From Flavobacteriaceae bacterium (GTDB lineage: Bacteria; Bacteroidota; Bacteroidia; Flavobacteriales; Flavobacteriaceae), in assembly GCA_013003555.1 (NCBI GenBank), contig JABDIV010000060.1:1-64000 (forward strand): 64,000 bases of DNA. The letters run 5' to 3'. The notes under the pieces were generated by a model that ran no database searches, was not told where the DNA came from, and saw only the letters and a program-made list of their open reading frames with translations. The translations under genes and the position numbers were made by a program. Shown here piece by piece: positions 6,044-16,356 of this stretch. Every line of letters starts with the position of its first letter. The stretch's first letter is position 1.

Positions 6044-8467
6044 TTAATCGAGGCGCTCTCGCTCTTCTTTTGAAAGCGATTTTTCAGTAGATGATAATTT
6101 CGTATTCCCAAAAGCATAGCGGAAGCCTACCCGGATTAGTCGGTTATCGAGGTTGGAAAAATTAGAGCTGTTCTGATCCAGGAATCTGGTTGTCACCAGG
6201 AAGTCGTGATCGTTAAAGAGGTCAACTACGGCTAATGAAAATGTCCCTTTTCCTTTAAAAGCGGTTTTCTTAAGAGACAATTCACTCAATATTCGCGGGT
6301 CGACACGTTGGAGTCCCTGGATATTTTCCGATATGTAATTCAACGTTAAGTCAACGACCAGGCTTTTATCTTTTAACAAATAAAGGCTGTTGGTCAATTC
6401 TGAATAATTGGCCCAAATATCTTGTTCGGCATTTTGTCCGTTAAACAGTCCTATCTGGTCTTTGGTATAATAAAACGAGCTTAGAAAACTGACCGACCAG
6501 TCTTCCATGACTTCAAAATCAACCAAATAATCAAACCCAAGCTCATAGGTGATCTCGAAATTTATAGGTGTATAGGAAACAATATTTTCCTGGTTGTCTT
6601 GCAGTGGCAACTCGAAGATATTGCCTTTATATTCTTTGTAATAAACTTCAAATATGTGAGAGCCTACACTCGTTCCTGCAGTGAAATGATCAATAAAGAC
6701 AGGCTGCAAACCCGGGTTTCCCGTAACAATGGTGTTGTCGTTTAAAAAGAATTTAAAAGGGTTAAGATTTCTGAAATTGGGACGGACGATACTTCGCTTG
6801 TAATTGGCGTAGATAGAAACCGCATCACTTGCTTCAAAACCCAAACTTGCTACCGGGAACCACTCCAGATAATCTTGCTCATTGGGTTCTGATATCGAGG
6901 CTGAAACACCTTTTACCTCGGTTTGCTCAGCCCGCAGGCCGGCGCTAAAGCTCCATTTTGCCCATTTTTTACTGAAATTGACATATGCGGCATAGACCTG
7001 TTCGTCATAATCGAACATATCACTGTTGTCAGGATCGACGACCTCCATAAAGTCAACTATGTTCTTCTGAAGTATGGCGCTTTCAGTATTAACTTTCGAA
7101 TACTTTACTCCCGTTTCGAATGTAAATGTCTGTCCAATCGGTAATTGATAATCGATTTGCCCGGTATAGATCGAGGTGTTCTGATCGGCTCGGGTTTTGA
7201 ATACATTACTGAATAACGGGTTGTCATTCACACCAAAATAGGTGCTTCTTACCTCTTGATTTCGCCTGTAATCGTAAAGCGTGCTGTGCGCGTTGAACAT
7301 CAACTTAGAATTGTTCTTTTTGAAAAGATGTTCATAATCGATATTAAACCCCAGATTATGTTTAAGATCCTTTGACAAATTTGTCGCATTAAAGCCTGCA
7401 AAAGAACCGCTTGTTGCCGGGTCGATTTCGGTGCGATTTTGTGTACGATAATTGAAATATGGTAAAAAGAGCATGTTAGATGATATGCTCAGGCGGTTAT
7501 AATCATCAAAATCTACATCAAAACTAAAGTTTATCGTATGGGTTTCCGACCGGGTGTTCCTGTCGATAAACGAATTCCAGGTGTCGTCGGGATAAATAAC
7601 CTGTTCTCTATTCTCCCGGTTAATTTTTTGGTCATTATAACTGTAGTTCAGGAAAAAACTTGTTGTTCGATTCTTCAAAAACTGTGACGTTCCAACATTA
7701 TACTTCGGAAAAACCCCTTGGGTATAATTCGCGAAGACGTTGCCCTGGTAACCGGTAATTAGATTTTTCATCATGACGATATTGATGATGGTTCCGCTAT
7801 CGGCATCATATCTGGCCGACGGATTGGTAATAACTTCAACCGACTTTATGGTCGAAGCCGCAGTGCCCTGAAGCAGTTGAATAATATCGCTGCTGTTTAA
7901 ATTTACTTTTCTGTCGTTTATATAGATAACAGGTGAAGAACTTTTTACCGTTATGGCATCGTCTAAAACCAAAACACCGGGTGTGCGCCTAATAACCTCC
8001 ATCACGTTGCCTTCACTTAAGGAAGTGTTTTGCACATTGAATACCAGGCGATCCGGCTGCCTGGACAGGGTGGGTTTCCTGACGGTGATCGCCACTTCTG
8101 AAAGTGTTTCGGCTTCCTCAACAAGAATAATGTCAGGCAGGATTATGTCTTTGTTCAGTTCGAGTTCTTGCTCGGCTTCCCTGAAACCAATAAAACTGAT
8201 TTTTAATGTATAGTTTCCTCCTGCGATGGCATTTAGTGCGAATTGACCGCCCTCATCGGTTGTTGTTCCGGTGACAATTGTTTCTGTTCCAGACTCCGTG
8301 ATGATCACATTAGCGTAAGAAACAGCTTCATTCGACGCATTGACAACACGGCCCGATATCGAATAAGTTTGAGCAAAAATAAAAGCCGAGGTGAAGAAGC
8401 ATCCTATTGTAACAAATATCTTAAGAATGACGTATGCTTTAAGGTTACTTCTGCAAACATAGAACAT
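6044..8467 (-). CDS. Outer-membrane beta-barrel protein, TonB-receptor-like
   Basis: An 807-residue protein with a signal peptide (about 1-33, ending in FIFAQ), a carboxypeptidase-regulatory-like domain (about 34-115, SISGRVVNASNEAVSYANV), a plug-like region (about 130-230, RRTPGVLVLDDAITVKSSSPVIYINDRKV) and a long beta-barrel with many alternating aromatic strands. This architecture is the outer-membrane beta-barrel family related to SusC/TonB-dependent receptors but without a clear TonB box. Ligand and energy coupling are unknown and no SusD partner is adjacent. The ATG used is the only good start; a TATGTTTG string overlapping it fits the -7 consensus, so the start is not certain. Confidence 0.82.
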   Translation of the reverse strand: MFYVCRSNLKAYVILKIFVTIGCFFTSAFIFAQTYSISGRVVNASNEAVSYANVIITESGTETIVTGTTTDEGGQFALNAIAGGNYTLKISFIGFREAEQELELNKDIILPDIILVEEAETLSEVAITVRKPTLSRQPDRLVFNVQNTSLSEGNVMEVIRRTPGVLVLDDAITVKSSSPVIYINDRKVNLNSSDIIQLLQGTAASTIKSVEVITNPSARYDADSGTIINIVMMKNLITGYQGNVFANYTQGVFPKYNVGTSQFLKNRTTSFFLNYSYNDQKINRENREQVIYPDDTWNSFIDRNTRSETHTINFSFDVDFDDYNRLSISSNMLFLPYFNYRTQNRTEIDPATSGSFAGFNATNLSKDLKHNLGFNIDYEHLFKKNNSKLMFNAHSTLYDYRRNQEVRSTYFGVNDNPLFSNVFKTRADQNTSIYTGQIDYQLPIGQTFTFETGVKYSKVNTESAILQKNIVDFMEVVDPDNSDMFDYDEQVYAAYVNFSKKWAKWSFSAGLRAEQTEVKGVSASISEPNEQDYLEWFPVASLGFEASDAVSIYANYKRSIVRPNFRNLNPFKFFLNDNTIVTGNPGLQPVFIDHFTAGTSVGSHIFEVYYKEYKGNIFELPLQDNQENIVSYTPINFEITYELGFDYLVDFEVMEDWSVSFLSSFYYTKDQIGLFNGQNAEQDIWANYSELTNSLYLLKDKSLVVDLTLNYISENIQGLQRVDPRILSELSLKKTAFKGKGTFSLAVVDLFNDHDFLVTTRFLDQNSSNFSNLDNRLIRVGFRYAFGNTKLSSTEKSLSKEERERLD

Positions 8468-8584
8468 TTAAGGCATATAGAATTACGGTTTATCCATAAT
8501 TGAATGCTTTTTTTAATAATCTTCACGCATGAAAATAATGGGAGTTTGTGATGTGATTGTAGATTTCGCACCGATAAAAATGTG

Positions 8585-8592
8585 TACTTTTG
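8585..8592 (+). promoter_or_regulatory. -7 promoter box of lepA (TACTTTTG)
   Basis: A perfect TAnnTTTG match, with a TTG at 8557-8559 as a weak -33 candidate (25-base spacing). It overlaps the TTG that opens the longest reading frame (8590), excluding that start. Confidence 0.6.
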
Positions 8593-8622
8593 CACTCAAT
8601 CCAAAGGGATCGAATGGGTTCT

Positions 8623-10419
8623 ATGAAACACATAAGGAATTTTTGCATCATTGCACATATCGATCACGGTAAAAGCACATTAGCCGACAGGCTGCTCGAT
8701 TTTACCGGGTCAGTAAGCGAACGTGAGCGTCAGGATCAGTTGCTCGACAGCATGGATCTTGAACGTGAACGCGGTATTACTATCAAATCACATGCGGTGC
8801 AAATGGAATATACCTACAAAGGCGAGGAATATGTCCTTAATTTAATCGATACCCCGGGTCATGTCGATTTTTCCTATGAGGTATCGCGCTCTATTGCAGC
8901 CTGTGAAGGAGCATTGCTTGTAGTAGATGCTGCCCAAAATATTCAGGCTCAAACCATTTCAAACCTGTATTTAGCCCTGGAAAACGATCTTGAGATCATC
9001 CCTATTTTGAACAAGGTTGATTTACCAAGCGCCAATCCTGAAGAAGTTACAGATGATATCGTCGATTTGCTGGGTTGTGATTATGAAGACGTTATCCCGG
9101 CAAGTGCCAAAACCGGGATCGGGATTGATGCGATATTAGAGGCAATTATCGAACGGATTCCAGCGCCGAAAGGCAATGAAGATGAATCGCTTCAAGCGCT
9201 TATTTTCGATTCGGTTTACAATCCTTTTAGAGGAGTTGAAACTTATTTCAGGGTAATAAATGGTTCGATCAAAAAGGGCCAGCATATTAAATTTATCGCT
9301 ACGGGCAAATCTTATTTTGCCGACGAAGTAGGAACTTTAAAGCTTAGTCAGATTCCTAGAGAAAAAATTTCCGCCGGAGATGTCGGGTATCTGATTACAG
9401 GCATCAAAGATGCGCGGGAGGTTAAAGTGGGTGATACCATAACCGATTCAAAAAACCCTACAACCAATGCTATAGCAGGATTCGAGGATGTAAAACCCAT
9501 GGTTTTTGCCGGAATTTATCCTGTCGATACAGATGACTATGAGGAATTACGCGCCTCAATGGAAAAACTTCAACTCAATGATGCCTCCCTGGTATTTACG
9601 CCTGAAAGTTCCGCCGCCTTAGGGTTTGGTTTCCGTTGTGGGTTTTTGGGAATGCTGCATCTGGAGATAATCCAGGAACGGCTTGAGCGTGAATTCGATA
9701 TGACAGTCATAACTACTGTTCCAAACGTAAGTTACCGGGCTTTTAACAAAAAGGATCCTGACCAGGTTATTGTGGTCAATAATCCATCTGATCTGCCCGA
9801 TCCATCCGGACTTGATCGTGTTGAAGAGCCTTATATCAAGGCAACAATTATTACCAAATCGGATTTTGTTGGAAACGTCATGTCTCTCTGCATCGACAAG
9901 CGTGGCACAATCACCAACCAAACCTATCTAACGCCCGAACGCGTTGAGTTGACCTTTGATATGCCCCTGGCTGAAATCGTTTTTGATTTTTATGATCGCT
10001 TGAAAACCGTATCACGTGGATATGCGTCTTTTGACTATCATCCTATCGGAATGCGTCCTTCAAAATTAGTGCGCGTTGATATCTTGTTAAACAGTCAGCC
10101 AGTTGACGCATTATCGGCACTGGTTCACGCTGACAATGCATATAGCATTGGAAAGAAAATGTGTGAAAAGCTAAAGGAATTAATTCCGCGACAGCAATTC
10201 GACATTCCTATCCAGGCTGCCATCGGCGCGAAGATAATCTCCAGGGAAACCATTAAGGCGTTGCGAAAAGATGTAACAGCAAAATGTTACGGAGGCGATA
10301 TTTCACGTAAACGCAAACTGCTGGAAAAGCAGAAAAAGGGTAAAAAGCGAATGCGTCAAGTGGGTAATGTTGAAATTCCGCAGCAGGCATTCATGGCGGT
10401 TTTAAAACTTAATGACTAG
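8623..10419 (+). CDS. lepA: Elongation factor 4 (LepA)
   Basis: A ribosome-associated GTPase that back-translocates or remodels stalled ribosomes. From this start the protein has about 598 residues, the normal LepA size. It opens with [19 protein letters not shown] (P-loop), then DTPGH and NKVD of the G domain, EF-G-like domains, and the diagnostic LepA C-terminus with [24 protein letters not shown] 8623 is chosen because LepA proteins begin at this point and because the longer frame runs into the -7 box; ATG 8614 is possible. The gene is divergent from the beta-barrel gene and appears to be transcribed alone. Confidence 0.96.
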   Translation: MKHIRNFCIIAHIDHGKSTLADRLLDFTGSVSERERQDQLLDSMDLERERGITIKSHAVQMEYTYKGEEYVLNLIDTPGHVDFSYEVSRSIAACEGALLVVDAAQNIQAQTISNLYLALENDLEIIPILNKVDLPSANPEEVTDDIVDLLGCDYEDVIPASAKTGIGIDAILEAIIERIPAPKGNEDESLQALIFDSVYNPFRGVETYFRVINGSIKKGQHIKFIATGKSYFADEVGTLKLSQIPREKISAGDVGYLITGIKDAREVKVGDTITDSKNPTTNAIAGFEDVKPMVFAGIYPVDTDDYEELRASMEKLQLNDASLVFTPESSAALGFGFRCGFLGMLHLEIIQERLEREFDMTVITTVPNVSYRAFNKKDPDQVIVVNNPSDLPDPSGLDRVEEPYIKATIITKSDFVGNVMSLCIDKRGTITNQTYLTPERVELTFDMPLAEIVFDFYDRLKTVSRGYASFDYHPIGMRPSKLVRVDILLNSQPVDALSALVHADNAYSIGKKMCEKLKELIPRQQFDIPIQAAIGAKIISRETIKALRKDVTAKCYGGDISRKRKLLEKQKKGKKRMRQVGNVEIPQQAFMAVLKLND

Positions 10420-10442
10420 AATCTCTTCTTGTTTTTTAAATG

Positions 10443-12281
10443 CTACAGGCTTTCTACGTCTATTGGTTTGCCCAGATAAACCAGTTTGCTGTTTTTTTCT
10501 ACCACGCTGTCCTTATCTTCACTTAGGGAAGAGATAATGTGTAATTCACCAGAATTGTCCTTTAGAAAAAGGGGAACGATTTCCGGGTCATTATGTGTCA
10601 TTTGAATCAACTTCATGAATTGTTCAGAATCACTAAGATCGATCTCCTGAATCGAAGGGTACTTCCTGGTAACCTTGATCAATGAATTATAGTCGTCGGT
10701 GAGACTGAATAATCCTTCTTTGGGTAAATCTTCTTTGTTTTGAATCTCTTCCTGAGATACCAGTCTGAAGGAGCCGTTTTCGCCAAACTGATTCCCAAAT
10801 TTATTGATCGCGTATTTATTAAGGTCGGTATTACCGGTCAAAGCCATGAGATAACCCATGTCATTAAGTTCAATATTATCAAAAATCGAATCGGAATAAA
10901 TATTAGTGTTTAAGGCCTCAAGACCTAATTCTTCAGCCATTCTTATATTGTTTTGATTGCTGTCGATTAAAACGACATGACGTCCATTGCTTTCTAAATA
11001 ATGACCGATTAACCGCGAAACTTTAGATGCGCCTATAATTAGTATTCCTTCTGATTTAGTAAGAAATACGCCAACCACTTTAGCAAACATCCTGGCTGTA
11101 GTTGCATTCAATAAGACCGTGCCTAAAACGATCATAAAGACCAACGGCGTAATGTATTCGGCGCCTACGACTCCCTGTTTGATCAATTTTCCTCCAAAGA
11201 GCGAAGCGATACCTGCAGCAACAATACCCCGGGGACCTACCCAACTGATAAATATTTTTTCTTTCGTTTTAAGCTTCGAGCCATTCGTGCTAACAAAGAC
11301 GGCTAATGGTCTTATTATCAACACAACAATTAGAAACAGTACCGCCGTTTTCCATGTGAACAGGAGCAGCATATCCTCGATGTTAATGTTGGCAGACAAC
11401 AAAATGAATAGGATTGAAATGAGCAGTACGCTCAGGGACTCCTTAAAATAGAGCAGTTCTTTTATGTTTTCGAGCTTGGTGTTTCCCAAAACCATCCCCA
11501 TTACAACAACTGCCAATAGCCCCGATTCATGAGCAAAAAGCTCAGATTCAACAAATACAAGAAGAACAACAGAAAGAGATACGACATTCAATAAGTAATG
11601 CGGAATAAATTTTCTGTTTATAGCAAAAGCCAGGGCATGAGCAAAGGTGAAACCGAAGGTTGTGCCAAACAAAATGATCTTCCCAAACTCTGCCAAAGCC
11701 GTTTTTGTAAATCCACTACCTCCTCCAACACTGATGAATTCAAACACAAGAACCGCAACAAGTGCGCCGATAGGATCTATCAATATCCCTTCCCATTTCA
11801 GTACTGCCGACACATCTTTCTTTAGTGGAATATTCCTTAAAATCGGAGTGATCACTGTAGGACCGGTAACGATTATTAGACCAGAGAATAGCATTGATAA
11901 TTCCCAGCTCAAATCAAATAGGTAATACGCAACAATACCTCCACAAATAAAGGTAATGCCAGCGCCTACTGTTATCAACTTTGAAATGGCGGGACCAACA
12001 TTGCGAATCTCACTTCGCTTCAGGGTAAGTCCGCCCTCAAAAAGTATTATGCTTATCGCTAATGATACAAAATAATAAAGCCCATCCCCCGGAAATAAGC
12101 CGCGGCTGCCATTCCATATTGGTTCAATCCATTTTTCACCGCTTTCTGAAAAGAATTCGGCCCAAATTGGTCCAACGAATAGTCCGATAAGAATCAGGGG
12201 TAAAATAGCAGGTATTTTAAAGCGCCAAGCGACCCATTGGGAGATAATTCCAAGGATTATAATTCCTGCTAATTCGACCAT
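10443..12281 (-). CDS. Monovalent cation/proton antiporter (CPA family) with TrkA-N domain
   Basis: A predicted inner-membrane Na+/H+ or K+/H+ exchanger. The 612-residue protein has about 12 hydrophobic segments up to residue 400, including ILFEGGLTLKR, TGPTVITPILR and EGILIDPIGALVAV, typical of the NhaP/CPA1 type, with charged residues at the expected ion-binding position in the IDP motif. A cytosolic TrkA-N/RCK domain follows (ILIIGASKVSRLIGHYLES, then VLIDSNQNN), indicating regulation by nucleotide. The gene is divergent from the Usp-SulP pair across a 113-bp gap. Ion preference cannot be told from sequence. Confidence 0.85.
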   Translation of the reverse strand: MVELAGIIILGIISQWVAWRFKIPAILPLILIGLFVGPIWAEFFSESGEKWIEPIWNGSRGLFPGDGLYYFVSLAISIILFEGGLTLKRSEIRNVGPAISKLITVGAGITFICGGIVAYYLFDLSWELSMLFSGLIIVTGPTVITPILRNIPLKKDVSAVLKWEGILIDPIGALVAVLVFEFISVGGGSGFTKTALAEFGKIILFGTTFGFTFAHALAFAINRKFIPHYLLNVVSLSVVLLVFVESELFAHESGLLAVVVMGMVLGNTKLENIKELLYFKESLSVLLISILFILLSANINIEDMLLLFTWKTAVLFLIVVLIIRPLAVFVSTNGSKLKTKEKIFISWVGPRGIVAAGIASLFGGKLIKQGVVGAEYITPLVFMIVLGTVLLNATTARMFAKVVGVFLTKSEGILIIGASKVSRLIGHYLESNGRHVVLIDSNQNNIRMAEELGLEALNTNIYSDSIFDNIELNDMGYLMALTGNTDLNKYAINKFGNQFGENGSFRLVSQEEIQNKEDLPKEGLFSLTDDYNSLIKVTRKYPSIQEIDLSDSEQFMKLIQMTHNDPEIVPLFLKDNSGELHIISSLSEDKDSVVEKNSKLVYLGKPIDVESL

Positions 12282-12394
12282 AATTCATTTTTTTTATGCC
12301 GTTAAAGGTAGTAAGAATGCAACAAATATGAGACGTGCAGGTTTTCTTAAAAAATAGTATCTTACCCTGCTTCCATAAAAGTAAACGATAAAAG

Positions 12395-13240
12395 ATGCTT
12401 AAACCATTTAACAAGATTGGAATCGGGGTTACATTTTCGCCAAACTTAAAGGCTAACCTGTATGAAGCAGCCCGATTGTCTTTTTTTTTCGATTGTGATT
12501 TGGTTCTTATCCACGTTGGAAATAAGGCTGCTGAAAAAGTTGAGGCTTTTGAGGATATTCTTGAACCATTCAAGCAGAAGGGCTTAAAATACGACCTTGT
12601 ATTCCAGCCGGGAAACCCTGTTGAATCAATTTTAGGAGTTTGCGAAAATAAAAATGTCGATCTTCTTATCCTGGGGGCATTAAAACGAGAATCCTTTTTC
12701 AAATATTATGTGGGATCAATTGCCAGAAAAATAACGCGAAAAGCGCGATTTTCCATTCTGCTTTTGATTAATCCCTCTGTTGAGCGCGTACCTTGTCAGC
12801 ATATTGTGGTTAGCGGCCTTGATGACCCCAGGACACCGAAAACAATTAGTACTGCCTTTTATTTAAGTCAGTGTTTAAAGGCTGATCAAGTAACTATTGT
12901 CGAGGAAATTTCAGGTCAGGAAGTAACGATAAAAGTCGATGATGACAAATCACTTCGTCGGACAAACATCGTTAAGGAGCGTATACGATTACGAGAGGCT
13001 TCAAGGGTTAAAAAAATAGTAGACGATATCGTGCCGGAATTAAAGAAGGGGGTTCGCGTTAAATCACAACCCATCTTCGGACAGCGCGGTTATTCTATCG
13101 GTCATTATGCCCAGGTGGCGCGAGGGGATTTGCTTGTCATGAACAAGCCTTCGAAAATGTCTTTTTTAGATCGGCTCTTCCCACATGATATCGAACATAT
13201 TCTTACCGAGTTACCAACCGATGTATTGATATCGAAATGA
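12395..13240 (+). CDS. Universal stress protein, two-domain
   Basis: The 281-residue protein contains two UspA-like halves. The first (about 1-130) opens with FNKIGIGVTFSPNLKANLYEAARLS and ends with DLLILGALKRESFFKYYVGSIARKI, close to the nucleotide-binding G-2X-G-9X-G pattern. The second half (about 133-281) starts HIVVSGLDD and ends with DLLVMNKPSK and a final VLISK strand. The role is presumably regulatory. The last four bases (ATGA) are shared with the SulP gene, so the two are translationally coupled, which suggests the Usp protein controls or senses the transporter. Confidence 0.82.
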   Translation: MLKPFNKIGIGVTFSPNLKANLYEAARLSFFFDCDLVLIHVGNKAAEKVEAFEDILEPFKQKGLKYDLVFQPGNPVESILGVCENKNVDLLILGALKRESFFKYYVGSIARKITRKARFSILLLINPSVERVPCQHIVVSGLDDPRTPKTISTAFYLSQCLKADQVTIVEEISGQEVTIKVDDDKSLRRTNIVKERIRLREASRVKKIVDDIVPELKKGVRVKSQPIFGQRGYSIGHYAQVARGDLLVMNKPSKMSFLDRLFPHDIEHILTELPTDVLISK

Positions 13241-15435
13241 GGCAGAAACCCCACCCCATAAAGCAGCTTATACAGGCCTTGCCCAGAAATATATTTTCTG
13301 GTTTTGTGGTTAGCCTTATTGCACTTCCATTAGGCCTGGGATTGGCTATGGCAAGTGATGCCCCTCCAATTGCAGGCATCATTTCAGCAATTGTTGGAGG
13401 ACTTGTTGTTGCTTTTCTGGGCGGGAGCTATGTGACCATTACCGGACCCGGTAATGGTTTAGTTGGAGTTATTCTGGTTGCGATAACAACCCTGGGATTA
13501 GAATCGGCCTATGCTGCAATCATGTGTTCAGGTGGATTGCTTCTTTTACTCGGGGGACTTCGCCTTGGGAAACTAGCGGATTTCTTTCCTTCATCGGCCA
13601 TTCAGGGTATGCTGGCTGCTATCGGTTTAATCATTCTTGGCAAACAGTTTCATATTATGCTTGGAAACCGGATAAGCAGGGAGAGCAATCTCGATTATCT
13701 CACAGACATCCCGGCTACTATCAAAACAGTTTTTAGTTTTACAGACAATGGGCTTATGGTTGCCGCAGTTATCGGAATTTTGAGCCTTATTATTATGGTG
13801 GTCTATCCAAGGCTTAGAAATAAGTATCTCCAGCTTATCCCGGCTCCAATGTGGATCGTTTTGCTGTCGATTGGATTTAGTTATTATTTTGAGCTAATTA
13901 TTCAAAAGCCCAATCCGATTCATCCGGCTTATCTTATTTCAGGCATCCCTAATGTTGAACAGATTGTAAGGGATTTGCCAACTCCGAACTTCGAGAAAAT
14001 TATAGGGTTTTCTTTTTGGTCAAGTGTACTAGCATTGACTCTTATCGCAAGCATTGAGTCCCTTTTAAGTATAAAGGCTATAGATAAACTAGATCCGGAA
14101 AAAAGACGTTCAAACGTTAATAAAGACTTGAAAGCTCTTGGTCTGGCCACTATTGGAAGTGGTTATTTGGGTGGATTAAATGTCGTGACCGTAATAGCCC
14201 GAAGTTCGGTAAATGTCAACAATGGCGGCAGTAACAGGTCGGCTAATTTTTTTCATGCTGTTTTTCTGCTGCTTTTTATTGTATTATTTAGTACTCAATT
14301 GGCCCGAATACCACTACCTGCCCTTATGGCAATATTGGTTTATACCGGGTATAAATTAGCCTCTCCCGATATCATCAAGCGTATTTTTTCAATTGGAAAA
14401 GAGCAATTGGTCATTTTCTTTGTAACTCTCATTGTGACTCTTCAAGTCGGTATTATAACCGGAATTTTAATGGGGGTGATCACCACCTTTATCATCCATC
14501 TTATTATCAATAAGGAGATTGCGCTGTTTGCGCGCAATCTATTAAAGCCCAATGTCTTGATGTATAAGGAAGGCGAGGGCGATGGGATTTATTACGTAAG
14601 TGTGAAACATTTTTGTAGTTTTTTGAATTATTATAAGCTTAAAGATAAGCTCAACGCAATAAACGAAGACGAGGACGTGGTGGTTGATTTCTCACTTTGT
14701 CAATTCGTAGATCATACGGTCATGGAAAACCTGAATAACTATCAGGATCTTTTCAAGAAGCGGGGCGGACATTTTGAGGTCATCGGATTGGATATGCATG
14801 GTGCAGACTCAGAACATCCCTTTGCGCTTAGGCGGCTTTTACCCATTCCGAATTTACTGAATAATTTTACCCGGCGACAATCGGCGCTTCAGGATCTGGC
14901 TTCTGATTTTGAATTGACCTACAATCCCGATCGGACAACCGAAGTTGAGTTTTTAGCCAACTTCTTGTTCTTCAGAACCAAACAGGTCAATCATATTTTT
15001 AATCAGCTTATCGATCAAAATCTGGGTTCTGATGTTTTTGATATCGAGTTTTCGGAAGGAGCATTTATCGCAAAGGAGGTTATTCATACGACAATGATGC
15101 ATATAAAACTCGATAAATCGATCCCGGAGTTTACCCTGGACCGTGAAGGTTTGTTAGAACGATTTTATTCATTGGCCGGATTCAGGGATATCCCTGTAGA
15201 TAATCATCCCGACTTCAATAAACGCTTTTACCTTCTTGGAGAAGATGAGACCGCTATCCAGGAGTTCTTTGGTACCGACCTCATTCATTTCTTTGAAAGC
15301 AATCCATATTTTCATGTGGAATCAAACGGCAGTTCACTTTTGCTTTTTGGCCGGGAACGTTTGGCGAGCCTGAAAGAGATCAAAGCTTTGCTCGATTTTG
15401 GACACCGCTTAAAAAATGTTATTCAAAACAATTAA
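13237..15435 (+). CDS. SulP family anion transporter with STAS domain and C-terminal extension
   Basis: A predicted inner-membrane transporter of bicarbonate, sulfate or another anion. The 732-residue protein has a SulP core of about 12 helices (residues 20-425) with the typical GSYVTITGPGNG and TLIASIESLLS segments, and a STAS domain at about 447-525 (VVVDFSLCQFVDHTVMENL). About 185 further residues (545-732) have no counterpart in ordinary SulP proteins I know. The start overlaps the Usp gene by 4 bp. The neighbouring Na+(K+)/H+ antiporter would fit a sodium-coupled bicarbonate carrier (BicA type), but substrate assignment is inference. Confidence 0.85.
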   Translation: MRQKPHPIKQLIQALPRNIFSGFVVSLIALPLGLGLAMASDAPPIAGIISAIVGGLVVAFLGGSYVTITGPGNGLVGVILVAITTLGLESAYAAIMCSGGLLLLLGGLRLGKLADFFPSSAIQGMLAAIGLIILGKQFHIMLGNRISRESNLDYLTDIPATIKTVFSFTDNGLMVAAVIGILSLIIMVVYPRLRNKYLQLIPAPMWIVLLSIGFSYYFELIIQKPNPIHPAYLISGIPNVEQIVRDLPTPNFEKIIGFSFWSSVLALTLIASIESLLSIKAIDKLDPEKRRSNVNKDLKALGLATIGSGYLGGLNVVTVIARSSVNVNNGGSNRSANFFHAVFLLLFIVLFSTQLARIPLPALMAILVYTGYKLASPDIIKRIFSIGKEQLVIFFVTLIVTLQVGIITGILMGVITTFIIHLIINKEIALFARNLLKPNVLMYKEGEGDGIYYVSVKHFCSFLNYYKLKDKLNAINEDEDVVVDFSLCQFVDHTVMENLNNYQDLFKKRGGHFEVIGLDMHGADSEHPFALRRLLPIPNLLNNFTRRQSALQDLASDFELTYNPDRTTEVEFLANFLFFRTKQVNHIFNQLIDQNLGSDVFDIEFSEGAFIAKEVIHTTMMHIKLDKSIPEFTLDREGLLERFYSLAGFRDIPVDNHPDFNKRFYLLGEDETAIQEFFGTDLIHFFESNPYFHVESNGSSLLLFGRERLASLKEIKALLDFGHRLKNVIQNN

Positions 15436-15483
15436 AAGGGGCCGATTGATTTAACAGGTTTTCTTATTTTGCAGATCAATTTT

Positions 15484-16344
15484 ATGAAGCTTTATCCTAT
15501 ACAGGCCGGAAATTTTAAGCTCGATGGCGGAGCGATGTTTGGAGTTGTTCCCAAATCGCTCTGGCAACGCACCAATCCAGCCGATTCGAACAACATGATA
15601 GATCTTGCGGCACGTTGTTTGCTGATCGAAGATGGCAATCGCCTGACATTAATCGATAACGGCATGGGTAATAAACAGAGCGAAAAATTTTTTAGTTATT
15701 ACTACTTATGGGGAGATGATAATTTAGATTCGTCTTTAAGGAAACACGGGTTTAGCCGCGATGATATCACCGATGTCTTTCTTACCCATCTTCATTTTGA
15801 TCATTGCGGAGGGAGCATTCAATGGAATAAGGACCGTTCAGGATATGAGCCTGCCTTTAAAAATGCCCGGTTCTGGAGCAACGCCGATCATTGGTCCTGG
15901 GCAACCAAGCCCAATAAAAGAGAAAAAGCTTCGTTTCTCAAAGAGAATATTTTACCGATTGAAGAATCCGGGCAATTAAATTTTATAACGCTGCCCGAAA
16001 CAGATATTTTAACAGGCTGTGCTTTGGGTTTCGATGTCTTCTTTGCTAATGGACATACCGATAAACAAATGATCCCAATGGTGCGTTATCAGGACATGAC
16101 GATCTGTTTTGTGGCTGACCTCCTGCCGACAGCTGGGCATTTACCGCTCCCATATGTCATGGGGTACGACACAAGGCCGTTGTTGACCATCGACGAAAAA
16201 GAACGGTTTCTACAAATGGCTGCCGATAAAAATTTTTATCTGTTCCTCGAACATGATGCGCAAACCGAGATCATTACGGTTAAGCATACCGAAAGAGGAG
16301 TTCGCTTAAAAGATCGGTATGCTTGCCATGAACTATTTAATTAA
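15484..16344 (+). CDS. MBL-fold metallo-hydrolase
   Basis: A metallo-beta-lactamase superfamily hydrolase, 286 residues from this start. The zinc motif HxHxDH is present as LTHLHFDHCGG. Further ligands are likely the H of FFANGHTDKQMIP, the D of VADLLPT and the H of FLEHD. The overall pattern resembles soluble quorum-quenching-lactonase or related MBL-fold hydrolases, but the substrate cannot be named. The frame is open from a TTG at 15469, but TATTTTG lies there, so ATG 15484 is preferred. It precedes the subtilase gene by 12 bp in the same direction. Confidence 0.85.
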   Translation: MKLYPIQAGNFKLDGGAMFGVVPKSLWQRTNPADSNNMIDLAARCLLIEDGNRLTLIDNGMGNKQSEKFFSYYYLWGDDNLDSSLRKHGFSRDDITDVFLTHLHFDHCGGSIQWNKDRSGYEPAFKNARFWSNADHWSWATKPNKREKASFLKENILPIEESGQLNFITLPETDILTGCALGFDVFFANGHTDKQMIPMVRYQDMTICFVADLLPTAGHLPLPYVMGYDTRPLLTIDEKERFLQMAADKNFYLFLEHDAQTEIITVKHTERGVRLKDRYACHELFN

Positions 16345-16356
16345 ATAAAATTTATT

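Noticed and set aside
8456-8463. TATGTTTG as promoter of the outer-membrane protein gene
   Set aside because: It overlaps the first codons of the only plausible start, and no alternative ATG precedes the signal peptide; probably chance, though start uncertainty remains.
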